NCBI GenBank assembly: GCA_900543805.1
Contig: UQTE01000011.1
Location: 1 to 64,000 of the forward strand
Length of the DNA stretch: 64,000 nucleotides
Source: an uncultured Sutterella sp.
Lineage (GTDB): Bacteria; Pseudomonadota; Gammaproteobacteria; Burkholderiales; Burkholderiaceae_F
Direction: 5' to 3'
The notes beneath the pieces are model-generated. The model searched no databases. It was not told the DNA's origin and was given only the letters and a program-made list of their open reading frames with translations. Position 1 is the stretch's first letter. Every line of letters starts with the position of its first letter. The translations under genes and the position numbers were made by a program. Positions 1 to 6,832 of the stretch are shown piece by piece.

Positions 1-83
1 GGTAACTGGCCCTCAAAAGGCTCCAGTTGGATGGCTCCTGTTCTGAACAGGTGGTTAAACACGGAGTGCGGAAAGAAACATGA

Positions 84-362
84 TCAAGTTTGAACAACTT
101 TTTCATGACAGCATCGAACGACGGACGGCTTCTGCAAGCCGGCCTGCATCCAGTTTTTCAGCTGCACCTCGCCAGGGAAATCTGGACGTGGTGCATGGCT
201 TGTGACTTTTGCACCCGCGATGAGAACCTGGCCTGTTTTGCTGTTGCAATTCAGCACTACAACCGGACGTTCTTTTACGACATCCGGCTTGTCCTCAAAG
301 TAGAAAGCGAGCCGCCAGACGTCATAGGGCTGAGGAAGATGCGCATTATTCGTCATCGTCAT
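84..362 (-). CDS. PemK/MazF-like type II toxin, short form
   Basis: Predicted endoribonuclease toxin of the MazF/PemK fold. The N-terminal part reads YDVWRLAFYFED followed by KERPVVVL, which matches the family strand pair that carries the conserved arginine-proline; VTSH fits the next strand and AGLQKPSVVRC fits the family segment before the final strand. At 92 residues it ends right after this point, so the C-terminal helix seen in typical members of about 105-115 residues is missing. The gene starts inside the end of the antitoxin gene (17-base overlap), so the two are co-translated; ATG codons at 362 and 356 are both possible starts. Family assignment is by motif only, and the short C-terminus may mean an inactive or very compact toxin. 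Confidence 0.7.
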   Translation of the reverse strand: MTMTNNAHLPQPYDVWRLAFYFEDKPDVVKERPVVVLNCNSKTGQVLIAGAKVTSHAPRPDFPGEVQLKNWMQAGLQKPSVVRCCHEKVVQT

Positions 363-612
363 CGTCCTGCCACGAGGGTGGCATCATCGTCTTGCCATCG
401 CGCTGATAAGTGTGAATGATTCTTGGGTCGTTCCAGTTCAGGGAAGGCTTTGGAATTCGAACATCAAACGGAAAACCACCTTCCATTACAAAACGCATTG
501 CCAGAACTTTGAGCGCGGTAGAAGCGGGCATGCCCAGTGCTTCTGCGGTTTTCGTAAATTCGGCTTTAAAGTCCGGAGACACTTTCAGGTTGAGGCTTGC
601 GAGATCGGTCAT
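346..612 (-). CDS. RelB/DinJ-like antitoxin
   Basis: Small 88-residue protein. Its N-terminus (LNLKVSPDFKAEFTKTAEALGM) looks like the ribbon-helix-helix DNA-binding region of RelB/DinJ antitoxins, followed by the typical GFPFDVRIP motif. The last residues are a run of aspartates (QDDDDDE), an acidic tail suited to binding a basic toxin. A clear Shine-Dalgarno GGAGG lies 4 bases before the ATG. It is the first gene of a two-gene operon with the overlapping PemK-like gene, so it probably neutralises that toxin and represses the shared promoter. RelB/DinJ antitoxins more often partner RelE/YafQ-type toxins, so the pairing is mixed. Confidence 0.7.
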   Translation of the reverse strand: MTDLASLNLKVSPDFKAEFTKTAEALGMPASTALKVLAMRFVMEGGFPFDVRIPKPSLNWNDPRIIHTYQRDGKTMMPPSWQDDDDDE

Positions 613-678
613 AGAACCTCCGATATAAGCAAAATTCCATCAATACATACCTATTTGCTTACTATCTTACCTCTTTAG
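613..678 (-). promoter_or_regulatory. Promoter/operator region of the toxin-antitoxin operon
   Basis: A+T-rich stretch directly upstream of the antitoxin. It contains the close direct repeat CTTAC-TAT-CTTAC at 658-670, a plausible ribbon-helix-helix operator, and the Shine-Dalgarno GGAGG next to the antitoxin gene. No convincing -35/-10 pair was fixed. Autoregulation is inferred from the family, not shown. Confidence 0.3.
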
Positions 679-717
679 AGATTCAAAGGGGTAGAAAAAC
701 AACTGAGCCGCTGTTGC

Positions 718-1089
718 TTGGATAGGCTCGTCCCGTTGTGGCGCAGTACACGTTCGGTCCCTTCCTGGCTCAACGGCGAACTCCAGAAGGTTTTTACAAA
801 ACGATTGCAGGAGAATGGATTAACTTTGTCAGCCGCCGAGATCGTTGAGGCATTGGAGTCTATGAAGATACAGCACGTGAGCGGCCTGAAGAAAGCCAAC
901 AGTCACGTCTACACCTGCGGCAACCTCGAGGTCGAAGCAGCAACTGCCACGGACGAGAGTGGGGACAAGAAAGCCCTGTCTGCGCTCTGCGACGAAATCC
1001 TCATCGCCTGCGGCATGGAACCGCTCAATGCGGTGGAAACTGCTTCGACTATTCGCAAAAAACTTCGGCTCAAGTTACCTATGAAATAG
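718..1089 (+). pseudogene. Unrecognised open frame, possibly the C-terminal remnant of an IS1634-like transposase
   Basis: A 123-codon frame opening with TTG; it stays open back to 679, just after a TAG stop, and has no ATG or good ribosome binding site at its head. The segment LSAAEIVEALESMKIQHV, a variable middle and a final ACGMEPLNAVETASTIRKKL resemble the helical tail of IS1634-type DDE transposases, but no catalytic motif is present. The lack of a start and its place beside a toxin-antitoxin pair support a broken mobile-element gene. It could also be an unrelated hypothetical protein. No terminal inverted repeats were found around it. Confidence 0.35.
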
Positions 1090-1192
1090 CTACCTACAAA
1101 AATCGATAGTTCAATAATCGACGAAATCGCATGTCTCTCAAGCAAGAATGCAGACAAAGTCTATCGATTAGCACGAAAGTCGGGAAAAAACG

Positions 1193-1221
1193 TCGGCCCG
1201 GCTCAAGATGAGTCGGGCCGA
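1193..1221 (-). terminator. Rho-independent terminator of the aap operon
   Basis: Stem-loop with a 12-pair stem (1193-1204 with 1210-1221, one G-T pair, loop AAGAT). On the minus strand it is followed after two bases by TTTTTT (plus-strand AAAAAA at 1185-1190), so it ends transcription coming leftward from the ABC-transporter operon. Confidence 0.7.
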
Positions 1222-1238
1222 TGCGTTTTGTCGGGACT

Positions 1239-1727
1239 TCAGTGACGATCCCTTTCCTCAAGGAGGTCGGCGAGAACGCCGAGCGCAAAGGCCTCGTCCT
1301 TGGCGCGATAGGCCTTCTCCCGAATCGCTTCGATCCTTTCGTCGGGAAGTTTCGCCGAGGGAACGAGCGAACAGACGTGCGTCACGCGGGCGTCCTCCCC
1401 GTTTCGCTCGAGCGTGATTTCGTTTCGTCCGTGCACCTTGCCTTCGGTGTCGAGAATCCAGTGCGTGAAGCGCTCTCCCGACCCTTCGATGCAGTCCGTG
1501 GCCGAGGCTCCGCCGCCGAAGTGGAGGCGCCGGACAAGAAGCGTCGGCGTCTCGGAGACGACCGTCACGTCCTCGATGCCGTCCCAGTACCGATGCGCCC
1601 TGCGAAAGCCCGCCTGAAACGCCTTTTGATAGTCCTCAAAGCGCACGCCGTAGTTCGAAAGCGGCACCTCCACGGAAAACTCGTAGTAAGGATTCAGGGC
1701 GACCCCGCGAAAATCCTTCGTATCCAT
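1239..1727 (-). CDS. SRPBCC-fold protein (DUF1857/AtaL-like)
   Basis: 162-residue cytoplasmic protein with no signal peptide or membrane segment. The pattern of an N-terminal strand (YYEFSVEVPLSN), a helical AFQAGFRRAHRYW, then alternating strands with a central LHFGGG and a charged C-terminal helix suggests the START/SRPBCC ligand-binding fold, nearest to DUF1857. The start is well placed, with AAGGAGGTG just upstream. It is the last gene of the amino-acid transporter operon, 9 bases after aapM and before the terminator. Its ligand or reaction is unknown; the operon position hints at a link with amino-acid uptake but does not prove one. Confidence 0.5.
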   Translation of the reverse strand: MDTKDFRGVALNPYYEFSVEVPLSNYGVRFEDYQKAFQAGFRRAHRYWDGIEDVTVVSETPTLLVRRLHFGGGASATDCIEGSGERFTHWILDTEGKVHGRNEITLERNGEDARVTHVCSLVPSAKLPDERIEAIREKAYRAKDEAFALGVLADLLEERDRH

Positions 1728-1736
1728 AACACCTCC

Positions 1737-2837
1737 TTAACGCACCTCGAGAGCCGAAACGCTTCGTTTGGCGCCCGTGAGATAGCCCTCGAGCCATTGA
1801 CTGTAGCGGGACATCGCGAAGCTCGACACGAAATAGACGGCCGCGATGAAAACATAGCCTTCGATGAAGTAGTTTCGCCACACGGCGTCGCCGAGCGCCA
1901 GGCGAAGACTCCCCGTGAGGTCGTACATGGAGACGACCGTCACGAGCGACGTGTCCATGAAGCAGGAGAGCAGACTGTTGACGAAGGCGGGAATGACGGC
2001 GACCAGCGCCTGCGGCAGAATCACGCTCACGTAGGTCTGGCGCTTCGTGAGCCCCAGGGAATAAGCGGCGTTGAACTGTCCCTTCGGGATTGTCTGCAGG
2101 CCGCCGCGGACGGTTTCGGCCATGTAGGCGGCCTGAAAGAGAACGATCGCCACGGTGATGCGCCAGAAGGCGTCGATCCGGATCTCGGAAGGCATCACGA
2201 GGGGGAAGATGAAGGCCGCCACGAAGAGAACGGTGATGAGGGGGACGCCCCGCACCAGTTCCACGTAGCCCGTCGCAAGCAGACGCACGATCGGCATGTG
2301 GCTGCGCCGTCCGATGGCGAGCGCGATCCCGAGCGGCACGGAAAGCGTCATGCCGAAGAGCGTAAGGAGCACGGTAAGAGGAAGACCGCCCCACATGTCG
2401 GTCGAAACGGGGGAGAGACCCGCGACGCCGCCCGAGAGCAGAGAAAAGAAGACGACGAGCGTCACGCCCCAGCCGACGGCGAGACTGCGCACCCCCTTTC
2501 GCGTCCACAGAGCGGGCACGGCACTTATGACGGTCATCCCCAAGAGAAGCGCCATGGCGACGCCCGGACGCCATTGTTCTTCATACGGATAGCGTCCGAA
2601 AAGGATGAGGCGCCACTTCTCCGTGACGAATCCCCAGCAGGCGCCGTCCGCCTTCGCGCAGGCCGCCGGGTCGGCCGCCCACTCGGCATTCCATACGCCC
2701 CAGCGAAAAAGGAAGAAAAGAACGGCGCAGACGACGGCCCCGACGACGAACGTCAGGAGCGTCGCCCACGGCGAATAACAGTAGCGTTCCCGAAAAGTTT
2801 GCCAATGTCCGGGACGACGAATCGTGTGAATTTCCAT
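1737..2837 (-). CDS. aapM: General L-amino-acid ABC transporter permease AapM
   Basis: Inner-membrane permease of the polar amino-acid uptake (PAAT) family; 366 residues. An N-terminal hydrophobic segment (about 27-46) and a periplasmic loop are followed by further membrane segments. The EAA coupling loop is at about residues 256-277 (AAYSLGL and ILPQA). The long loop before the core permease domain is typical of AapM/YhdY rather than GlnP-type permeases. It follows aapQ by 18 bases and is expected to form a heterodimer with it. The ATP-binding partner AapP that normally follows is not in this cluster, so an ATPase must be supplied from elsewhere. Confidence 0.9.
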   Translation of the reverse strand: MEIHTIRRPGHWQTFRERYCYSPWATLLTFVVGAVVCAVLFFLFRWGVWNAEWAADPAACAKADGACWGFVTEKWRLILFGRYPYEEQWRPGVAMALLLGMTVISAVPALWTRKGVRSLAVGWGVTLVVFFSLLSGGVAGLSPVSTDMWGGLPLTVLLTLFGMTLSVPLGIALAIGRRSHMPIVRLLATGYVELVRGVPLITVLFVAAFIFPLVMPSEIRIDAFWRITVAIVLFQAAYMAETVRGGLQTIPKGQFNAAYSLGLTKRQTYVSVILPQALVAVIPAFVNSLLSCFMDTSLVTVVSMYDLTGSLRLALGDAVWRNYFIEGYVFIAAVYFVSSFAMSRYSQWLEGYLTGAKRSVSALEVR

Positions 2838-2855
2838 GTCGACTCCAGACGAACT

Positions 2856-4031
2856 TCAGAAAGAACTCTTCATGACGGCCCGGTTGATGCGGTTCATCAC
2901 GACGGCCGTAACGAGATTGAGAAAAAGGTACACGAGCATGATGAGGCTGATCACTTCGAGGGCCTGCGCCGTCACGTTGATCGCCGTGTTGCCCACGCTC
3001 ACCACGTCCGGATAGCCCACCAAAACGGCAAGGGACGAGTTTTTCGTGAGGTTCATGTACTGGCTCGCGAGCGGCGGAATCGCCAGACGCAGGGACTGCG
3101 GCACCACGATGTAGCTCACCGTCTCGGCGCGGGTGAGCCCCAATGCGTACCCCGCAAGCCACTGTCCGGGCTTGACGGCGAGGACGCCCGCGCGGACGAT
3201 CTCGGCGATGGCGGCCGAGGTAAAAAGCGTGAGGCCGAGCCAGAGCGTCAGAAATTCGGGCGTCCACTGCCCGCCGCCCCGAAGTGCGAAGCGCGTCGCT
3301 CTCGGATGCTCCCATCCGCCGATCGCGCCCGCCACAACCCAGGAGAGCGCAAAGACGACAAAAAAGACCGCCACGGCCAGAAGCGTCGCGTTGAGGGAAG
3401 TCGTCTTCTTGGCGCGCCACCAACGGACGGCAACCGCCGCCACGCCCGCCGTGACGAGCGCTCCGAGGACGCCCCACCACCCCCAGAGAGGTTGCGCGTA
3501 CTGCAGACCCGCCTTGGAGAGATAAAGCCAGTTTCCGAGATGCCAGGCGTGGTTCCCCGCGGGGAGAAGTTCCGTAACGACGAGGTAGATCGCAAAGAGC
3601 AGAACGAGCAGCGGGATGTTTCGGTACGCCTCGACGTGGGCCGTGCCGAGCAGACGCAGCATCGGGTGCCTGGAGAGGCGCATGAGTCCCACGACGAAGC
3701 CGAGAACGGTCGACGTCACGATCGCCCATGCGGACACATAGAGCGTGTTGAGAGTCCCCACGCCGAAGGCGCGCAGGAAGCTGTCGGCGCTCGAGAAGGG
3801 AATCAGCGTCTCGCCGATTTCAAAACCGGCCCGCGCGGAGAGAAAGTCAAAGCCGCTACGGATGTTGCGCGCTTCCAGATTGGCGCCTACCGTCATGACG
3901 ACGGCCGCGACGACCGCCACGAGCAAAAGGAGGAGCGCCGCCTGCAGCGTATATTCCCGACGCTTTCTGACGCTTTCGCGCAGTCGCCAGGCCGCGTCAC
4001 CGCCCGACGAAAAACCGTCTCGAATCAACAC
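2856..4031 (-). CDS. aapQ: General L-amino-acid ABC transporter permease AapQ
   Basis: 391-residue inner-membrane permease and partner of AapM. A basic N-terminus (RKRRE) precedes a first membrane helix at about 30-48. The EAA loop lies at about residues 293-315 (AGYALGL and VVPQS). A large insert with its own membrane segments around 180-240 is characteristic of AapQ/YhdX. The gene follows the binding-protein gene aapJ after a stem-loop at 4089-4119, which probably lowers permease expression relative to the binding protein. The operon order J-Q-M is standard. Confidence 0.9.
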   Translation of the reverse strand: MLIRDGFSSGGDAAWRLRESVRKRREYTLQAALLLLLVAVVAAVVMTVGANLEARNIRSGFDFLSARAGFEIGETLIPFSSADSFLRAFGVGTLNTLYVSAWAIVTSTVLGFVVGLMRLSRHPMLRLLGTAHVEAYRNIPLLVLLFAIYLVVTELLPAGNHAWHLGNWLYLSKAGLQYAQPLWGWWGVLGALVTAGVAAVAVRWWRAKKTTSLNATLLAVAVFFVVFALSWVVAGAIGGWEHPRATRFALRGGGQWTPEFLTLWLGLTLFTSAAIAEIVRAGVLAVKPGQWLAGYALGLTRAETVSYIVVPQSLRLAIPPLASQYMNLTKNSSLAVLVGYPDVVSVGNTAINVTAQALEVISLIMLVYLFLNLVTAVVMNRINRAVMKSSF

Positions 4032-4088
4032 TCTCAGAGATGTCCAAAGAAAAGGGGCTTCGTCACGAACCCCGTGTCAAAAAGTCGA

Positions 4089-4119
4089 AAAGGCGAAGTC
4101 TCGCACGGACTTCGCCTTT
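4089..4119 (-). terminator. Stem-loop between aapJ and aapQ (attenuator or partial terminator)
   Basis: A perfect 12-pair stem (4089-4100 with 4108-4119, 7-base loop) sits between the binding-protein gene and the permease genes. On the minus strand it is followed within five bases by TTTTT. Such elements usually let the binding protein be made in excess and protect its mRNA 3' end. Confidence 0.65.
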
Positions 4120-4133
4120 GCCCGCAACGTTTC

Positions 4134-5159
4134 TCAGCGAATCGGCATGGCGTACATCAGGCCGCCGTCCGTCCAGAGACGGTTGAGGCCGCGCGGCAGG
4201 TTCAGGGGAGACTCGGGGCCGAAGAATTCGGTCCAGGACTCTCCGTAGTTGCCGACCTGCTTGATGATGCGGTACGACCAGTCCTTGTCGAGACCGATCA
4301 TCTGCCCCATGTCCTCGCCAACGCCGACGAGACGGCGCACGTCGGCGTTCTGGCTCGTCTTGCGCATTTCGTCGACGTTGGCCTTCGTCACGCCGAGCTC
4401 TTCGGCGCCGAGCATGGCGGCGAAGGTCCAGCGGACGATCTGGAACCACTCGTCGTCACCGCGGCGAACGGCGGGCCCCAGAGGCTCCTTGCTGATCGTT
4501 TCGGGAAGGATTTCGTAATCCTGCGGATTGCCCGAACGCAGACGGGCGCCCGCGAGGTCGGACATGTCGGTCGTGTACACGTCGCAACGGCCCGAAAGGA
4601 AGGCGCTCTGCGTGGCCTCGGTCGTGTCGAAGACGACGGTCTTGAGTTCCATTCCGTTGGCGCTGAAGTATTCGGAAAGCGTCTTTTCGGAGCTCGTCCC
4701 GGTCTGTACGCACACGGTCGCGCCGTCAAGTTCCCGGGCGCTCTTGAGGCCGAGCGACTTCGGCACGAGGAAGCCCTGGCCGTCGTAGTAGGAAACCGCC
4801 ACGAAGACCGAGCCCTGACTGGCGTCGCGGGTCATGTTCCAGGTCGTATTGCGCGCGAGGATGTCGATTTCCCCCGACTGCAGCGCCGTAAACCGCTGCG
4901 GCGAATTGAGGGGAATGTACTTCACCTTCTCGGAATCGCCCAAAACGGCGGCCGCCACGGCGCGGCAGACGTTGACGTCGAGCCCCTTCCATTTTCCCTG
5001 GCTGTCCGCGGAGGCAAAACCGGGCGCGGACGTATTCACGCCGCACTGCACGAAGCCGCGGGACTTCACGGCGTCGAGAACGGCTCCGGCCTGGGAGGGA
5101 AGTGACCAAGAGAGCAAGACGGCGCTCACGGCGCCGAACACGGCGATCTTCTTCATCAT
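4134..5159 (-). CDS. aapJ: Amino-acid ABC transporter periplasmic binding protein AapJ
   Basis: Periplasmic solute-binding protein (family 3), 341 residues from the chosen start. The ATG at 5159 is preferred over one 17 codons upstream because AAAGGA lies 10 bases before it and the protein then begins with a classic signal peptide (MMKKIAVFG, hydrophobic core, cleavage after PSQA). Conserved pieces include GLDVNVCRAVAAAVLGD, LNSPQRFTALQSGEIDIL and NTTWNMTRD, typical of AapJ/YhdW. It should bind a broad range of polar amino acids and deliver them to AapQM. First gene of the operon. The 224-base gap before the divergent CNNM gene must hold both promoters. Confidence 0.92.
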   Translation of the reverse strand: MMKKIAVFGAVSAVLLSWSLPSQAGAVLDAVKSRGFVQCGVNTSAPGFASADSQGKWKGLDVNVCRAVAAAVLGDSEKVKYIPLNSPQRFTALQSGEIDILARNTTWNMTRDASQGSVFVAVSYYDGQGFLVPKSLGLKSARELDGATVCVQTGTSSEKTLSEYFSANGMELKTVVFDTTEATQSAFLSGRCDVYTTDMSDLAGARLRSGNPQDYEILPETISKEPLGPAVRRGDDEWFQIVRWTFAAMLGAEELGVTKANVDEMRKTSQNADVRRLVGVGEDMGQMIGLDKDWSYRIIKQVGNYGESWTEFFGPESPLNLPRGLNRLWTDGGLMYAMPIR

Positions 5160-5345
5160 GATGGTGTTGTCCTTTTGTTTTGAGTGGGGTTTCGGAGACA
5201 AGACGTCCACTTTAACAGTCTACACAGAGCCGCCATCCTCATTGCGCCGAGCATCCCGAAAATGATGCATTTTTACGAGAAAGTCGGTAGGCGGTAGTCT
5301 GCCTCTATGGAGCGTTTCCGCACAAATAACAAAAATCATTGACGT

Positions 5346-5354
5346 GATAAAATC
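5346..5354 (+). promoter_or_regulatory. Candidate extended -10 element for the CNNM-family gene
   Basis: TG-A-TAAAAT matches an extended -10 box (TGnTATAAT with one mismatch) 30 bases before the start codon at 5384. No good -35 is seen at the usual distance. The rest of the gap 5160-5383 shows no gene. Confidence 0.35.
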
Positions 5355-5383
5355 AACGGGTTGTCATTTTTTCAAGGATCCCT

Positions 5384-6760
5384 ATGGTTTCGTTCGGACA
5401 AGTTTTCCTGCTCTTGTCGCTGGTGTGCATCAGTGCCTTCTTTTCTTCGGCAGAGATTTCGATCGCCGCCTCCCGCAAATCGCGACTGCAGTCGCTCTAT
5501 GAAGACGGGGAGCGAAGAGCCAAACTCGTCCTCGATCTGCAGGAACACCCCGGTCCCTTCTTCTCGGCGCTTCAGGTCGCCGTCAACGCGGTCGCGCTCT
5601 TGGGCGGCATCGTGGGGGACGCGGCCTTCTCCCCCTTCTTCGACTGGTGTCTCTCCTTCGTCCTGAAGCCGGAACAGTTTCCGAACCTCGGATTCATCCT
5701 CTCCTTCATTCTGTCGACGTCGCTCTTCGTCATCTTCGCGGACCTGCTCCCGAAGCGTCTGGCGCTCATCAAGCCCGAGCCCGTCGCCATGTTCGTCGTG
5801 CGCCCGATGCGGCTCTTCATCCGCTGTCTGCGCCCGATCGTCTTTTTGTTGTCCAAGCTCTCCGACAGCGTCCTCAGGGCCTGCGGCTTTCCGACGCAGC
5901 GTCAGGACTCCATCACGCCGGAAGACATTCTCGCCTCGGTCGGCGCGGGCGCCAAGGCCGGCATCATCGCTCCGCAGGAAGAGGCGGTGATCCAGAACGT
6001 CTTCGAACTCGAAAGCCGCCTCGTGCCCTCGGCCATGACGCCGCGCGAAAACATCGTCTTCTTCACGCTCGACGAAGAAGAGAGCAGCGTGCGCGCCAAG
6101 ATCGCGACGGTCCCCTACAACCGATTCCTCGTGTGCGACCGGGATCTCGACCACGTCGTGGGCTTCGTCGATTCGAAGCATCTGCTTCGCTGCGTGCTCG
6201 ATGAAAAGCCGATCGTCTTCAAGGAGCACGGCCTCGTGCAGAGCTGTCAGTTCATTCCCGACTCGCTCACGCTCTCGGAGGCGCTCGACGTCTTCCAGCG
6301 CACAAAGTCCGACTTCGCGATCATCCTCAACGAATACGCGCTCGTCGTGGGCCTCATCACGATCAACGACATCATGAGCACGGTGATGGGGGACCTCGTC
6401 ATCACCGCCGACGAACAGCAGATCATCCGCCGCGACGAAAACTCCTGGATCATCGACGGTTCCACCCCGGTCGACGACGTGCAGCACGCCCTGCAACTCG
6501 GAGACTTCCCGGAAGACTCCACATACGAGACCGTGGCGGGCTTCATGATGTACATGCTGCGCAAGATCCCGAAGATCACCGACAAGGTCACCTGGAACGG
6601 CTACACCTTCGAAGTGCTCGACGTGGACAACCACAAGATCGACCAGGTGCTCGTGACGCGCACGCCGGAATCCCGCGTCTCGGACCCGCAGACGAACGCC
6701 GGTGCAGCCGCCTCGGTCGGCGAACCCAAGCAGGAGACCGCCGACGAGAAGGCGAACTGA
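5384..6760 (+). CDS. CNNM/CorC (TlyC) family membrane protein with CBS domains
   Basis: 458-residue inner-membrane protein of the DUF21-CBS-CorC_HlyC architecture, annotated variously as hemolysin, PaeA/YtfL or magnesium/cation efflux protein. The DUF21 membrane domain spans roughly residues 1-190 (hydrophobic start, SAEISIAASRKSRL, later FADLLPKRLA). The CBS pair is at about 205-335 (AMTPRENIVFF; TLSEALDVFQRTKSDFAII) and the CorC_HlyC domain at about 340-430 (WIIDGSTPVDDVQ; YETVAGFMMYML). It stands alone, followed by a terminator. Family membership is clear, but substrate and direction of transport cannot be read from the sequence. Confidence 0.88.
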   Translation: MVSFGQVFLLLSLVCISAFFSSAEISIAASRKSRLQSLYEDGERRAKLVLDLQEHPGPFFSALQVAVNAVALLGGIVGDAAFSPFFDWCLSFVLKPEQFPNLGFILSFILSTSLFVIFADLLPKRLALIKPEPVAMFVVRPMRLFIRCLRPIVFLLSKLSDSVLRACGFPTQRQDSITPEDILASVGAGAKAGIIAPQEEAVIQNVFELESRLVPSAMTPRENIVFFTLDEEESSVRAKIATVPYNRFLVCDRDLDHVVGFVDSKHLLRCVLDEKPIVFKEHGLVQSCQFIPDSLTLSEALDVFQRTKSDFAIILNEYALVVGLITINDIMSTVMGDLVITADEQQIIRRDENSWIIDGSTPVDDVQHALQLGDFPEDSTYETVAGFMMYMLRKIPKITDKVTWNGYTFEVLDVDNHKIDQVLVTRTPESRVSDPQTNAGAAASVGEPKQETADEKAN

Positions 6761-6783
6761 TCCGACTCTCTTGCCCTACACGC

Positions 6784-6817
6784 AATGAGGCGCCCCGAGG
6801 GGCGCCTCATTCGTTTT
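6784..6817 (+). terminator. Rho-independent terminator after the CNNM gene
   Basis: G+C-rich hairpin of about 12 pairs (6784-6795 with 6800-6811, 4-base loop CGAG) followed by TCGTTTT. It separates the plus-strand CNNM gene from the convergent topB gene. The minus-strand side has no T run, so it mainly serves the plus strand. Confidence 0.7.
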
Positions 6818-6832
6818 GGGACCGTCAAGCCG

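Noticed and set aside
37..51. Near-perfect inverted repeat CCTGTTC-T-GAACAGG at the left edge
   Set aside because: Could be a small operator or hairpin after the toxin gene, but it is short, has no T run and sits at the window edge, so no function is assigned.
1221..5105. A 1294-codon open frame on the plus strand across the aap operon
   Set aside because: It is antisense to three clear transporter genes, its composition is Arg/His/Gly/Glu-rich as expected of a shadow frame in G+C-rich DNA, and it has no family motif.
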